Shown here: positions 1 through 9,300 of the stretch, piece after piece | How the letters are laid out: each line of letters starts with the position of its first letter | Position numbering within the stretch: position 1 is the stretch's first letter | NCBI GenBank assembly: GCA_036504975.1 | Contig: DASXUF010000024.1 | Span: 1-60,948 of the forward strand | Direction of reading: 5' to 3' | Origin: Candidatus Binatia bacterium | Lineage (GTDB): Bacteria > Desulfobacterota > Binatia > UBA9968 | DNA: 60,948 nucleotides | The notes under the pieces: generated by a model | What the model was told of the DNA's origin: nothing | Databases searched by the model: none | The model's input: the letters and a program-made list of their open reading frames with translations, nothing else | Program-made: the position numbers and the translations under genes

Positions 1-782
1 TTTTCCATCGCCGCGCGCTTCATCTGGGCGTGAAGATCGACCATCGCCAGCGCGCAGTACTCCATGGAGTAGCCGGCGCGGAAATCTACATTGCCGTCCA
101 TCAGCACGCGCTCCAGAATCGTGCGGTTGAAAGCGCCGTGCCCCATCACCTCCGCGCCGGTGTCTCCCAGGGCGTGCGGTTCGAGGTCGGCCTCTTCATG
201 CGTGGAAAAGTAAACCGCTTGCGGTTTAGTGAAGCCGTAGTGCGTGGTCAGCGCCTTGAACCATTCTCCCGACCAATGGGAGAGAGATTCTTCGAACACG
301 TGGAGTCCCCACAGCTCGGCGATCGAGCCGTCCATGAAGATTTTGTGGGTGAAATCGTTGATCGCGCGCGCTTCCGGCAGGTACGGATCTTCCAAAATTT
401 CCTGTCGGGTCAACTTCATCGCCTCGCCGGTCTTCAGCAGCACGAGCACGTGCCCCGGAGGTTGCGGCGAGATCAGCTCGTCGGCGATCTTGGCGCAAAG
501 CGGACCGAGCAGATCGAAGTTGCGGACGAAAAAGGGAAGATGAATGTAATACGAGACGGCGTTCAGACCGTTGACTTCGAGGGAGAAACGGCCCCAGTTC
601 TTGAAAAACTGGCGCATCACGGGCAGCGGCAGCTTTCCGGCTCTGAGCTGCGTCATAAACGGACCGCTCTGAATTTTTTCTTTCCAATACGCGTACATTT
701 TAGCGTACAGATAATCGACGTATGTCTTGGCCTCGGCGGCGGTCATTTTCTCGCCGGAGCGCGGCTCTTTGACGTTGGCCAT
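1..782 (-). CDS. Heme-oxygenase-fold (TenA/PqqC/CADD-like) protein, 3' end cut off
   Basis: This frame runs from an ATG at 782 to the left edge without a stop, so at least 260 residues are present and the C-terminus is missing. A GGAGG lies 8-9 bases before the ATG, which fixes the start. The translation begins MANVKEPRSGEKMTAAEAK and is helix-rich. It contains the segments LPLPVMRQFFKNWGRF, ELWGLHVFEE and STHEEADLEPHA, a pattern typical of the TenA/PqqC/heme-oxygenase-like fold. The HEEAD..PH segment resembles the late His/Asp/His metal-ligand motif of heme-oxygenase-like diiron oxidases, but the spacing has one extra residue (Pro). Family placement is good; substrate and metal are unknown. 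Thiaminase/TenA itself is less likely because its catalytic Cys motif was not found. Confidence 0.75.
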   Translation of the reverse strand, partial: MANVKEPRSGEKMTAAEAKTYVDYLYAKMYAYWKEKIQSGPFMTQLRAGKLPLPVMRQFFKNWGRFSLEVNGLNAVSYYIHLPFFVRNFDLLGPLCAKIADELISPQPPGHVLVLLKTGEAMKLTRQEILEDPYLPEARAINDFTHKIFMDGSIAELWGLHVFEESLSHWSGEWFKALTTHYGFTKPQAVYFSTHEEADLEPHALGDTGAEVMGHGAFNRTILERVLMDGNVDFRAGYSMEYCALAMVDLHAQMKRAAME

Positions 783-897
783 GTTTATTTTTCCTCCGTG
801 AAGTTCAGCAGGTGAGACTCTTGTCCGTCTATCATCGGCCCGATTTCTTGTCAACACGACGATTGGAAAACCCGGAAGGGTACGCTAAGATGCCTTC

Positions 898-1254
898 ATG
901 CCAACGAAGCCGAGCAAAGAGTTGGAGACTTTTCCGAACCCCAGACCGGGACGGGATTATGAGATCAGCATGGAGTGCCCGGAGTTCACCTGCGTTTGCC
1001 CGCGCACCGGACAGCCGGATTTCGCGACCATTCGAATCAAATTTGTGCCGGACCAACTCTGCATCGAGCTAAAGTCACTGAAGCTCTATCTCTGGTCGTT
1101 CCGCGACGAAGGCGCCTTTCACGAAGACGTGATCAACCGGATACTCGACGATCTGGTGCGCGCGTGCCGGCCGAAGTCGATGACCGTCATCGGCGACTTC
1201 AACGTGCGCGGCGGGATTCATACCGTTATCACTGCTAATTATCCGTCCAAGTAG
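898..1254 (+). CDS. queF: NADPH-dependent 7-cyano-7-deazaguanine reductase, short (YkvM) type
   Basis: QueF reduces preQ0 to preQ1 in the queuosine tRNA-modification pathway, in the cytoplasm. The 118-residue length fits the unimodular short family. The [12 protein letters not shown] stretch carries the thioimide-forming Cys (Cys34) and the acid Asp41. The signature E-L-K-S-L-K-L-Y at 57-64 is the NADPH-binding QueF motif, followed by [11 protein letters not shown], which holds the substrate-binding Glu/His region. The start is the ATG at 898. No preQ1 riboswitch is evident in the 115 bases upstream, and no other queuosine genes are in the window. Identification is very secure. Confidence 0.96.
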   Translation: MPTKPSKELETFPNPRPGRDYEISMECPEFTCVCPRTGQPDFATIRIKFVPDQLCIELKSLKLYLWSFRDEGAFHEDVINRILDDLVRACRPKSMTVIGDFNVRGGIHTVITANYPSK

Positions 1255-1265
1255 CGCCGGGCCGA

Positions 1266-1456
1266 TGAACGTCAACGGCCTGCTGACGCTTTGCGTCCTT
1301 TGTGCCCTTTGTGGTTAAAAATTTGGGATCAACCGCAAAGAACGCAGAGAACACAAGGGAAACGGTGAACGTCAACGGCCTGCTGACGCTTTGCGTCCTT
1401 TGTGCCCTTTGTGGTTAAAAATTTGGGATCCACCGCAAAGAACGCAGAGAACACAA
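1266..1456. repeat. Tandem direct repeat, two copies at an exact 100-bp period
   Basis: Bases 1266-1356 and 1366-1456 are near-identical 91-bp units separated by 9 bases. I see one substitution, aaccgc versus caccgc. Each unit contains two arms that are imperfect inverted complements of each other (ctttgcgtcctttgtg... against ...cgcaaagaacgcagag), so each can fold into a hairpin. The unit belongs to the GTTCTTTGCGGTT type of intergenic repeat common in environmental genomes. It fills the gap between queF and the antiporter gene, and nothing coding is convincing here. Confidence 0.85.
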
Positions 1457-1551
1457 AGAAATGTGTAACGGCAGGTTCTTCGTTGCTTGGCCCGGCGCAA
1501 CCTTATACTATCGCCTGACAAAACAGCTTTTCCCGATCTGCCTAAACATCC

Positions 1552-3537
1552 ATGCCCGAACTCGGTTTTCTGAGAGAACTCCTGATCGTCCTTGCGGTTA
1601 CAATTACGATCGTCTTCCTGTTTCAACGCTTCGGCATTCCCTCCATCGTCGGTTTTTTGCTCGCCGGGGTCGTCATCGGCCCTTACGGGCTCAGGCTCGT
1701 CAGCGACATTGCGACCGTCGATATTATTGCGAATATCGGCGTGATCATTTTGCTATTCACGATCGGGCTCGACATGTCGTTGGCGGAGATCGCTTCGGTT
1801 CGCGGCTACGCGATTTGGGCGGGCCTGCTGCAAATACTTTTGACGATCGCGATCGTAGCGGCGCTGGGCGCTGCGTTCGACCTGCCAGCGGGAGTCGCTA
1901 TTTTCTACGGCTTCTTAGTCGCCAACAGCAGCACCGCCGTCGTCCTTAAAATCTACAGCGACAGGGGAGAGACCGATTCTCTTCATGGCCGGATCGCGAC
2001 GGGGATGCTGGTGATTCAGGACCTCTCTCTGGTCCCGATGATGCTCCTCATCCCGGTGCTGGGTTCCACCGGATCGATCGCGTATCCGGCCTTGCTCTGG
2101 GCGCTGCTCCAGGCGCTCGTTGCCGTCTGTGTGATCGTCGTAGCAGCGCGGTACGCGCTGCCGCGGCTGCTGCACCACGTGGCGCTGCTCAAGAGCCGGG
2201 AAATTTTCACCCTGTTTATTCTGTTCGTCTCGATGGGAACCGCGTGGCTCTCTGCGGAGTTCGGCATATCGCTGGCGCTGGGAGCGTTCATCGCGGGACT
2301 CCTCATTTCGGAGTCGGAGTATAGCCATCAGATGGCGTCGGATCTGCTGCCGTTGAGAGATTGCTTCAGCGGAATATTCTTCATGTCGGTCGGAATGCTG
2401 CTCGACCTGAGCTTGGCTTCGGCGCGTCCCGCGACTTATCTGGCCGCGCTCGCCGCCATGGTCGTCATCAAGGCCGGAGTGATCGTCGCGATCTTTTGGC
2501 TTCTCTATCGCTCGCTCAGGCTCGGGCTCATCATCGGCTTGAGCTTCGCGCATATGGGGGAGTTTTCGTTCGTGCTGGCTCAAGCCGGCCGAGAGCCGGG
2601 GCTGTTGACCGATAACGGCAGTCAGATATTCCTAACGGTCTCGATCCTGAGCCTGATGGCCGCCCCGTTCTTAATTCAGTGGAGCCACCGGTTGGGTTTC
2701 GGTTTGGACCGCGCCGTGGGCGGGCCATCGGCCGGCGATGATTCGGCGACGGCAAGCGAGAGCGCCGAGGCGGGCCACGTTATCGTGGTCGGCTACGGCT
2801 TGAACGGACAGAACCTTACACGGGTGCTCAAAGAGGTCGGCATACGCTATCAAATCCTGGAAATGGATCCGTCCGTAGTCCGCGCGGTGCGCGCCGCGGG
2901 CGAGCCGATCGTGTTCGGCGATGGAACGCGCCCGGAGATTCTCCACCGCGTCGGCATCGAGCGCGCGCGGGTTCTCGTCATCGCCGTCTCCGATCCGGTG
3001 GCCACCGCGCGCATCGTCTCGCAGGCGCGTCGTCTCCGGTCCGACCTCTCGATCATCGTGCGCACGCGCTACGTCGCGGAAATCGACCGGCTCTACCGCC
3101 TGGGAGCGACACAAGTCATTCCCGAGGAGTTCGAAACCTCCGTCGAGATCTTCGCCCGGGTGCTGCAGGAATATCACATGCCGCGCAATCTGATTTCGCT
3201 CCAGGTCGATCTTATCCGCAAGGAGCACTATGGCGCGCTACGTGGGCTGCGCCTGCAAGGACGGCAATTGGACGAGCTCAGCCAGTATCTTGCCGGAACC
3301 ACGACGGACACAGTTTTAATCCTGGAGTCATCGCCGGCCGCGGGCAAAAGCTTGGAAGAGAGCGGGCTGCGCGCGCACACCGGCGTCACGGTGATCGCGG
3401 TGGTGAGAGACGGAAAATCGACGCATAATCCCGTCCCGGAATTTTGCCTGGCGGCCGGTGACGTCCTCGTGCTGCTCGGGAGCCACAAAGAGCTGGACGA
3501 GGCCATCCAGATTCTGAGCCCGCCGCCCGGCGATTGA
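1552..3537 (+). CDS. Kef-type cation:proton antiporter (CPA2) with TrkA-N/TrkA-C domains
   Basis: The 661-residue protein is a CPA2-family monovalent cation/H+ antiporter of the inner membrane. Residues 1-390 or so form about 12 hydrophobic segments, including the LLFTIGLDMSL and LALGAFIAGLLIS motifs of the Na+/H+ exchanger domain. From about residue 407 an RCK/TrkA-N domain begins with HVIVVGYGLNGQ, the GxGxxG nucleotide-binding fold. A TrkA-C domain lies near 560-655. This KefB/KefC/YbaL architecture couples K+ (or Na+) and H+ exchange to a bound nucleotide or thiol ligand. No KefF/KefG ancillary gene is adjacent, so glutathione gating cannot be claimed. The ATG at 1552 has only a weak ribosome site. 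Confidence 0.92.
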   Translation: MPELGFLRELLIVLAVTITIVFLFQRFGIPSIVGFLLAGVVIGPYGLRLVSDIATVDIIANIGVIILLFTIGLDMSLAEIASVRGYAIWAGLLQILLTIAIVAALGAAFDLPAGVAIFYGFLVANSSTAVVLKIYSDRGETDSLHGRIATGMLVIQDLSLVPMMLLIPVLGSTGSIAYPALLWALLQALVAVCVIVVAARYALPRLLHHVALLKSREIFTLFILFVSMGTAWLSAEFGISLALGAFIAGLLISESEYSHQMASDLLPLRDCFSGIFFMSVGMLLDLSLASARPATYLAALAAMVVIKAGVIVAIFWLLYRSLRLGLIIGLSFAHMGEFSFVLAQAGREPGLLTDNGSQIFLTVSILSLMAAPFLIQWSHRLGFGLDRAVGGPSAGDDSATASESAEAGHVIVVGYGLNGQNLTRVLKEVGIRYQILEMDPSVVRAVRAAGEPIVFGDGTRPEILHRVGIERARVLVIAVSDPVATARIVSQARRLRSDLSIIVRTRYVAEIDRLYRLGATQVIPEEFETSVEIFARVLQEYHMPRNLISLQVDLIRKEHYGALRGLRLQGRQLDELSQYLAGTTTDTVLILESSPAAGKSLEESGLRAHTGVTVIAVVRDGKSTHNPVPEFCLAAGDVLVLLGSHKELDEAIQILSPPPGD

Positions 3538-3645
3538 TTTTCGCCGGATTTTCGCTTAGAAAACATTATTGTTAACATGGGTCTGCACTTGGCCTCGAGT
3601 CGGTAGGCCGGCGACCCGCTCCGGGATTTTAATGCGGGAACGAAC

Positions 3646-3679
3646 CGCCGCAAGCGCTCGTTTGCGGCGTGATTTTTTT
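3646..3679 (+). promoter_or_regulatory. Terminator-like hairpin in the pckG leader
   Basis: The arms cgccgcaa (3646-3653) and ttgcggcg (3662-3669) are perfect complements. They form an 8-bp stem with an 8-base loop, followed by TGATTTTTTT. The T-run ends at the GGAGG ribosome site of pckG (3680-3684), so the structure sits directly on the translation start region. It could be an attenuator or ribosome-occluding hairpin, or the terminator of an upstream transcript. Seen in sequence; the function is inference. Confidence 0.5.
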
Positions 3680-3689
3680 GGAGGAACGA

Positions 3690-5486
3690 ATGTCATATAC
3701 GGTGAACAACGAAAAACTGAAGACCTGGGTCCGCGACACGGCCGAAATCTGCCGACCCGACTCCGTTTATTGGTGCGACGGCGGCAAGCAAGAGTACGAC
3801 CGGCTCATGGCGCAGATGGTCGAAGGCGGGATGGGCGTCGCGTTGAAAGCGCGGCGCAATAGTTTTCTGTTCCGCTCCGATCCCAGCGACGTGGCCCGGA
3901 CCGAGGACCGCACTTATATAGCGACGCCGTCCAAGGACGAAGCCGGCCCGACGAACAATTGGATCGAACCCGCCGAGCTCAAGCGGACGATGACGGAGCT
4001 ATATAAAGGATGCATGAACGGCCGCACGATGTACGTGATCCCTTTTTCGATGGGTCCGATCGGCTCGCCGATCGCCAAGATAGGCGTGGAGATCACCGAT
4101 AGCCCGTACGTCGTTTGCAATATGCACATCATGACGCGCATGGGCGCGAAGGTCGTCGAAGCTCTCGGCCCCAAAGGCGAATTCATTCCCTGCCTCCACT
4201 CGGTCGGCGCGCCGCTCGCGAAAGGCCAAAAAGATTCCACCTGGCCTTACGCGCCGATGGACAAGAAATACATCAGCCATTTTCCCGAGGAGAATTTGAT
4301 CTGGTCGTACGGCTCCGGCTACGGCGGCAACGCCTTACTGGGGAAGAAATGCCTCGCGCTGCGCATCGCTTCCGCCATGGCGAAGCGCGAAGGCTGGATG
4401 GCCGAGCACATGTTGATCATGCGGCTCACCAATCCCACGGGCAAGCAGTATCACGTCGCGGCGGCGTTTCCGTCGGCCTGCGGCAAGACCAATCTCGCGA
4501 TGCTCGTGCCGACTATCCCGGGCTGGAAATGCGAGACCATCGGCGAGGATATCGCCTGGATGAAGATCGGGCCGGACGGCCGGCTCCGCGCGATCAATCC
4601 CGAGAGCGGGTTCTTCGGCGTCGCTCCGGGAACGTCGCGCCAATCCAATCCGATTGCGATGGACACGCTGAAGGAAAACGTGATCTACACCAACTGCGCG
4701 CTCACCGACGACGGCGATATATGGTGGGAGGGAATGAACGGGCCGCCGCCCAAGCACGCCATCGACTGGCGCGGCCGCGACTGGTCGCCCGCGGCGAAGG
4801 AGCCGGCGGCGCATCCGAACGCGCGCTTCACGGTGGCCGCCGCTCAGTGTCCGTCCATATCGAAGGACTGGGAGAAGCCCGAAGGCGTGCCGATCGACAT
4901 TTTTATTTTCGGCGGCCGGCGCTCCAGCGTCGTCCCGCTTGTGACCGAGTCGTTCGACTGGGATCACGGCGTTTTTCTCGGCGCGACCGCCGCGTCCGAG
5001 ACGACGGCGGCGGTTATCGGCAAGGTCGGCGTTCTCCGGCGCGATCCTTTCGCCATGACGCCGTTTTGCGGCTACAATATGGCGGATTATTTCTCGCACT
5101 GGTTCGACATGGGCGACAAGCTGGGGGCCAAGGCGCCGCGCATCTTCTACGTCAACTGGTTCCGCAAGAGCCCCGACGGCCGGTGGCTGTGGCCCGGATT
5201 CGGCGACAACAGCCGGGTTCTCAAGTGGATGTGCGAGCGGCTCGAAGGGAAAGCCGGCGGAAAAAAGACGCCGATCGGCTATTTGCCGAGCGAGACCGAC
5301 ATCGATCTGCGCGGCCTGGAGATCCCGCCTGAGAATATCAAGGAGCTTCTCAAGTTCGATCTCGGCGACTGGAAAGCGGAGATTCCGGACATCGAGAAGC
5401 ACTTTGCCCAGTTCGGCAAGCGGCTGCCTAAACGGCTGAGCAAGCAATTATCCGAGCTGGTTGATCGCTTGAAGCATGCCGAATGA
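3690..5486 (+). CDS. pckG: Phosphoenolpyruvate carboxykinase (GTP)
   Basis: This enzyme interconverts oxaloacetate + GTP and PEP + CO2 + GDP at the gluconeogenic node. The 598-residue length fits the GTP-dependent class. The PEPCK-specific P-loop [10 protein letters not shown] lies near residues 259-268 with its reactive Cys, and GEDIAWMKI follows as the kinase-2 metal-binding region. The C-terminal part has [11 protein letters not shown] and [11 protein letters not shown], typical of GTP-PEPCKs. The ATG at 3690 is chosen over an in-frame GTG at 3669 because GGAGG precedes it by five bases. It overlaps the next gene by 4 bp (ATGA), so the two are probably translationally coupled. Confidence 0.96.
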   Translation: MSYTVNNEKLKTWVRDTAEICRPDSVYWCDGGKQEYDRLMAQMVEGGMGVALKARRNSFLFRSDPSDVARTEDRTYIATPSKDEAGPTNNWIEPAELKRTMTELYKGCMNGRTMYVIPFSMGPIGSPIAKIGVEITDSPYVVCNMHIMTRMGAKVVEALGPKGEFIPCLHSVGAPLAKGQKDSTWPYAPMDKKYISHFPEENLIWSYGSGYGGNALLGKKCLALRIASAMAKREGWMAEHMLIMRLTNPTGKQYHVAAAFPSACGKTNLAMLVPTIPGWKCETIGEDIAWMKIGPDGRLRAINPESGFFGVAPGTSRQSNPIAMDTLKENVIYTNCALTDDGDIWWEGMNGPPPKHAIDWRGRDWSPAAKEPAAHPNARFTVAAAQCPSISKDWEKPEGVPIDIFIFGGRRSSVVPLVTESFDWDHGVFLGATAASETTAAVIGKVGVLRRDPFAMTPFCGYNMADYFSHWFDMGDKLGAKAPRIFYVNWFRKSPDGRWLWPGFGDNSRVLKWMCERLEGKAGGKKTPIGYLPSETDIDLRGLEIPPENIKELLKFDLGDWKAEIPDIEKHFAQFGKRLPKRLSKQLSELVDRLKHAE

Positions 5487-6190
5487 TCTCCCCTCATAGC
5501 CTCGTCCTCTTCGACATCGACGGCACGTTGGTGGACTGCGGCAAGGCGGCGGGAAAGTGTTTCTCCGCCGCGTTCAAGGAAGCCTTCGGCGTCGCTTGCC
5601 CGATCTTCGCCGCGGAAGAAGTCTCGGGCCTGACGGATACGGCTATTCTCACGGAAGTGGTTCGCCGCCTCGATCTGGCAGCGTATGATTCTGAAGAGCG
5701 CCGCGCTCATGCTTTTGAGATTTACGCGCGTAATTTGACGAGCGAGCTGAAGCTTTCTCCCGCGCGGGCGCTTCCCGGCGCGAGCCGGGCCGTCGAGGCG
5801 GTCGGCGAAATTCCTGGTTGCGCGATCGGGCTTCTTACCGGGTCCACGGGAGCGACGGCTAGGATCAAACTGGAAGCCGCCGGCATCGACTTCGATCAGT
5901 TCGTTTGCGGAGCGTACTCGGAAGACGGGGAGCTTAGGGAAGCGTTGCCGCCGGCGGCGCGCGCGCGCTTTGCCGAGATATTCCGCCGCGAGCCGCAGAG
6001 GGCGGTTCTCATCGGCGATACGCCGCGCGACGTTCAAGCGGCGCACGCCACGGGATGCGAATTCATCGGCGTGACGACCGGGCCGTACAATAAAGACGCG
6101 CTCGAACGCGCCGGCGCCCGCGTGATCTTAAAGGACCTTACAGAAACTGATTCTCTTTGCGAGGCGATTGCCGCTGCCTGCCGCCTTTGA
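5483..6190 (+). CDS. HAD-superfamily phosphatase, phosphoglycolate-phosphatase-like
   Basis: The 235-residue HAD hydrolase opens with [11 protein letters not shown], the DxDGT nucleophile motif. It has a small helical cap, LLTGSTG (motif II Thr), and [13 protein letters not shown] as motif IV with its acidic pair. This is the Gph/PGP-like layout, a cytoplasmic Mg-dependent phosphomonoesterase; the substrate cannot be read from sequence. The start codon overlaps the pckG stop (ATGA), placing it in the pckG operon, where it might remove a phosphorylated metabolite. Class is confident; substrate is open. Confidence 0.85.
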   Translation: MISPHSLVLFDIDGTLVDCGKAAGKCFSAAFKEAFGVACPIFAAEEVSGLTDTAILTEVVRRLDLAAYDSEERRAHAFEIYARNLTSELKLSPARALPGASRAVEAVGEIPGCAIGLLTGSTGATARIKLEAAGIDFDQFVCGAYSEDGELREALPPAARARFAEIFRREPQRAVLIGDTPRDVQAAHATGCEFIGVTTGPYNKDALERAGARVILKDLTETDSLCEAIAAACRL

Positions 6191-6237
6191 TGATTTTTCC
6201 TTGTCCGCGCAAAACTCCGCGTGTTAATACATGATTC

Positions 6238-6963
6238 ATGAAAATCTTCGAGCGACCGCTAACCACAGAGAAAGATTCGATTCCGGGATATCTCGCTTAC
6301 CCGGAACGGACCGAGCCGGGTCCGGCTTTGCTCCTCGTCCACCAGAACACCGGCGTCACGGATTACCTCAAGATCGAGGCGCTGAAGTTCGCCAAGCTCG
6401 GCTACGCGACGGTCGTGCCCAATCTTTACGAACTTCTCGGCCATCCGGATGTGATGCACATCCACACCGGACGGCAGATTCAGGCGAAGACCTCCGACGC
6501 TGAATTTGTCCGCGTCATCGCGGCAGGCTGGAACTATTTACTCTCGCGTCCGAACGTCGATCGAAAGCGCGTCGCGGTTTCCGGCTACTGCATGGGCGGC
6601 CGTATCGGCGTCCACTTCGTCGCCGCGACGCCGGAAGTGCGCGCTTTTGTCGGTTACTATCCGACGGTGCGCGACGAGCCGGCGACGAATATGCGGCCGA
6701 CGCCGCCGTGGGAATCCGCCCGACGAATCCGTTGCCCGTCGATCGTTCTCTTTGGCGCCGACGACGTCATCACGACGGTTCCGATTCAACAACGGATGTG
6801 GGATGCGTTCTCAGGCAACGGGCAGAGCCTCGAATGGCATTTCTTCCCGTTCGGCGGCCACGGCTTCGTCGATCCCGGAACTCCGGGCTATCACCCGCAC
6901 GCGGCCGAGCTGGCCTGGCCGCTCGTCGTCGATTTTCTCGCGCGCGAGCTCGCCCCGAGCTGA
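6238..6963 (+). CDS. Dienelactone hydrolase family protein
   Basis: The 241-residue alpha/beta hydrolase has the dienelactone-hydrolase arrangement. The nucleophile elbow SGYCMGGR uses Cys, with a likely Asp in FGADDVIT and His in GGHGFVD near the C-terminus. The N-terminal LLLVHQNTGVTDY holds the oxyanion region. No signal peptide is seen, so it is cytoplasmic. Classical enzymes hydrolyse dienelactone in chlorocatechol breakdown, but most family members act on other lactones or esters, and no ortho-cleavage genes are nearby. It stands as a single gene with a short gap after the HAD gene and a weak ribosome site. Confidence 0.88.
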   Translation: MKIFERPLTTEKDSIPGYLAYPERTEPGPALLLVHQNTGVTDYLKIEALKFAKLGYATVVPNLYELLGHPDVMHIHTGRQIQAKTSDAEFVRVIAAGWNYLLSRPNVDRKRVAVSGYCMGGRIGVHFVAATPEVRAFVGYYPTVRDEPATNMRPTPPWESARRIRCPSIVLFGADDVITTVPIQQRMWDAFSGNGQSLEWHFFPFGGHGFVDPGTPGYHPHAAELAWPLVVDFLARELAPS

Positions 6964-7155
6964 CGCGGCGTCGCGCGGCAAAATCTTTTTGCGCAAAGCA
7001 AAAATATTTCTTGCTTTTTGTTTCTTTTGGTGTAGCTTCAATTCGCTGTGCTTCGCTTGAATTTTTCCAGTTCAAAACTCAACCCTTCGAGATCCTCAGG
7101 GTTGACCCTGAGCGCCGTCGAACGGGTCGACATTCCAAATTAAAAACTAAGTTCC
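6964..7155. repeat. AT-rich spacer with a small hairpin and a TTCGA..CTCAGG-type palindrome
   Basis: Bases 6994-7012 or so contain tttttgc-gcaaa-gcaaaaa, a 7-bp hairpin in an AT-rich patch that could end the hydrolase transcript. Bases 7083-7130 hold the facing arms cccttcgagatcctcaggg and ccctgagcgccgtcgaac, a degenerate member of the dispersed repeat family seen elsewhere in the window. The dnaB promoter should also lie here, but no convincing -35/-10 pair was found. Confidence 0.5.
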
Positions 7156-8532
7156 ATGGCCTCGGTAGAAGATAATCTCCGCAAAGTTCCGCCGCAAAAC
7201 CTCGAGGCCGAGGCGTCCGTGCTCGGCGGCATCCTGCTGGAAAACGAGGCGATCAATCGCGTCCTGGAGATTCTCGCGCCGGTGGATTTTTACCGCGAGT
7301 CCCACCGCAAGATCTTCCGCGCGATGATGGAGCTTACCGACCGCAACGAGCCGGCCGACCTCATCACGTTGAGCGAGCTCCTCAAGGCCAAGGGCGAGCT
7401 CGAGGCCGCGGGAGGCTCGACGTATCTCGCCTCGCTCGCCGATCAGGTCCCCACCGCGGCGAACATCGCCCACTACGCCCGCATCATCCGCGAGAAGGCG
7501 ATCCTGCGCCAACTCATCAACTCGGCCACCGACATCGCCACCCGGGGATTCGAAGAGCAGGGCAACGTGGACGAGTTTCTCGACGCCGCGGAAAAAGTCA
7601 TCTTCGACATCGCGGAAAAAAAGATCAAGTCGGCGTTTGTCTCGATCGGCGACATGATCAAGGACACCTTGAAGGCGGTCGAGAGGCTCTACGAACGAAA
7701 GGAGCTGGTCACCGGCGTGCCGACCGGATTCAAAGACCTCGACAAGCTCACCGCCGGGCTTCAGCCGTCGGAGTTGATCATCGTGGCGGGACGGCCGAGC
7801 ATGGGCAAAACCGCGTTAGCTTTGAATATCGCGACCTATGCCTCGCTGAACGCCGGCATCGGCGTCGCCATCTTCTCTCTGGAAATGGCGCGCGAGCAGT
7901 TGGTTCTGAGGATGCTCTGCTCGGAGGCCCGCGTGGACAACTCCAAAGTCAGGGCGGGGTATCTGGGCGAGCGGGACTTTCCCAAGCTGGCCAACGCGGC
8001 GGGGAGATTGCATGAAGCGCTCATCTATATCGACGATACGCCCGCCATCTCCGTCCTGGAGCTTAGGGCCAAAACGCGCCGACTGATCCGGGACAGAGAG
8101 AAGAAGCTCGGGCTCGTGATCGTCGACTACCTCCAGCTCATGCGCGGCATGGGAGCGGCTTCCAATCGCGAGCAGGAGATCTCCGAAATTTCCCGCTCGC
8201 TCAAGGCGCTGGCGAAAGAGCTGCGCGTGCCGGTCATCGCGCTCTCGCAGCTCAACCGCCGCGTGGAAGACCGCGGCGACCGGCGGCCGATGATGGCCGA
8301 CTTGCGGGAATCCGGCGCCATCGAGCAGGACGCCGACGTGATCGCGTTTATCTACCGGGACGAGGTCTACAATCAAAAGTCGCAGGATAAAGGCATCGCG
8401 GAAGTCATCGTCGCCAAACAGCGAAACGGGCCGATCGACACCGTCCGTCTCGCCTTTTTGAACGAGTATACCCGCTTCGAAGATCTCGCCCAGCGCGATG
8501 AGTACGCCTACGAAGAGGCGGAAGAGGGGTAG
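7156..8532 (+). CDS. dnaB: Replicative DNA helicase DnaB
   Basis: The 458-residue hexameric 5'-3' helicase drives the replication fork. The N-terminal collar domain begins with VPPQNLEAEASVLGG. The RecA-like domain carries Walker A GRPSMGKTAL near residue 212, then FSLEMAREQL, Walker B LVIVDYLQLM near 320, SQLNRRVEDR and DLRESGAIEQDAD. All are standard DnaB motifs and no intein is present. It stands apart from the usual rplI/rpsF neighbours. The start is the ATG at 7156, with no clear Shine-Dalgarno. Confidence 0.97.
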   Translation: MASVEDNLRKVPPQNLEAEASVLGGILLENEAINRVLEILAPVDFYRESHRKIFRAMMELTDRNEPADLITLSELLKAKGELEAAGGSTYLASLADQVPTAANIAHYARIIREKAILRQLINSATDIATRGFEEQGNVDEFLDAAEKVIFDIAEKKIKSAFVSIGDMIKDTLKAVERLYERKELVTGVPTGFKDLDKLTAGLQPSELIIVAGRPSMGKTALALNIATYASLNAGIGVAIFSLEMAREQLVLRMLCSEARVDNSKVRAGYLGERDFPKLANAAGRLHEALIYIDDTPAISVLELRAKTRRLIRDREKKLGLVIVDYLQLMRGMGAASNREQEISEISRSLKALAKELRVPVIALSQLNRRVEDRGDRRPMMADLRESGAIEQDADVIAFIYRDEVYNQKSQDKGIAEVIVAKQRNGPIDTVRLAFLNEYTRFEDLAQRDEYAYEEAEEG

Positions 8533-8702
8533 AGTTTCCGTCTCGGACGCTCCCGTCAAGAATTTAAATTGTCCTCCGCACAGATTTCTTCCCGCAATTC
8601 CTCCTGAGCTGCCGCCTGGCGGATTTTGTCTGTCTCAAGTCTTTACCCTACTTCAACGGCCGCCGCGAAAGTGCGAGGATTTAACTTAAAGGAGGGCCGG
8701 CG

Positions 8703-8894
8703 ATGGCAAGATATGGGAGAAGGGCGCAGCAGAAAGTGGCGCGGGCGTTGCGCGAGCGGAAGAGAGGAAAATTAAGAAGCGGACGCTCCGGCAAAAGAGT
8801 CCGGAGCCGCAAGCAGGCGATCGCGATCGGACTCTCGGAAGCTCGCCGCGCCGGCGCCAAGGTCCCCGCGCGGAGGAAGCGCAAGAAGAAGTAA
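8703..8894 (+). CDS. Small very basic protein, DUF6496-like
   Basis: This 63-residue protein is about 45% Arg+Lys. It carries the SRKQAIAIGLSEARRAGAKVP stretch (shared core KQAIAIGLSxARRAG) characteristic of DUF6496 and related tiny basic proteins, and ends in a poly-basic tail. A strong AAAGGAGGG six bases before the ATG supports real translation. Its charge suggests nucleic-acid binding, but no function is established. It faces the minus-strand SRPBCC gene with 4 bases between the stops. Confidence 0.75.
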   Translation: MARYGRRAQQKVARALRERKRGKLRSGRSGKRVRSRKQAIAIGLSEARRAGAKVPARRKRKKK

Positions 8895-8898
8895 GCGA

Positions 8899-9285
8899 TC
8901 AGCTCTCCAAGACTTGTTGCAAAATTTGCAGGTCACGCTCGACCAACCCGATATCTTCGGCATATTTCTCGTCCGACATGTCCGGCGGGCGAAAGATCGT
9001 GAAGATCACTTCGCTGCCGGAACCGTTCGGCAGAACGCGCATCGGCACGTAAACCTCTATGCCGGAAGCGGGACACACGTAATGATCTAATACGCCAAGA
9101 TTGTTCTTCTCGACAAACCTGATCTTCATCGGCCCCTGCGGGGTTTCCACGATCCATTCGTTATTCGACCGTCGCACCGACCTGCATAATCCTCCGGCCC
9201 ATTTGGGGAGATTGTCGGGATTCGAGACGAAGGCGTACACCTTGGCCGGAGGGCAGGCGATGGAAATGCTCAAAGTTCGTGACAT
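8899..9285 (-). CDS. SRPBCC/START-like small protein
   Basis: The 128-residue protein begins MSRTLSISIACPPAKVYAFV, the typical first strand and helix of polyketide-cyclase/START-like SRPBCC folds. It continues with the antiparallel sheet (EWIVETPQGPMKIRFVE) and ends in a long helix. The ATG at 9285 follows GGAGAG at good spacing; another ATG at 9300 abuts the stop of the preceding Rieske gene. The tight spacing puts it in one operon with that oxygenase, so it may bind the oxygenase substrate or product. That role is inference. Confidence 0.8.
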   Translation of the reverse strand: MSRTLSISIACPPAKVYAFVSNPDNLPKWAGGLCRSVRRSNNEWIVETPQGPMKIRFVEKNNLGVLDHYVCPASGIEVYVPMRVLPNGSGSEVIFTIFRPPDMSDEKYAEDIGLVERDLQILQQVLES

Positions 9286-9300
9286 GGAACGTCTCTCCAT

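Noticed and set aside
1266-1456. Possible CRISPR array
   Set aside because: Only two 91-bp units with a 9-base spacer and no unique 30-40 base spacers; no cas genes.
4115-5447. Long frames on both strands within pckG
   Set aside because: Arg/His-rich shadows of the PEPCK gene in other frames.
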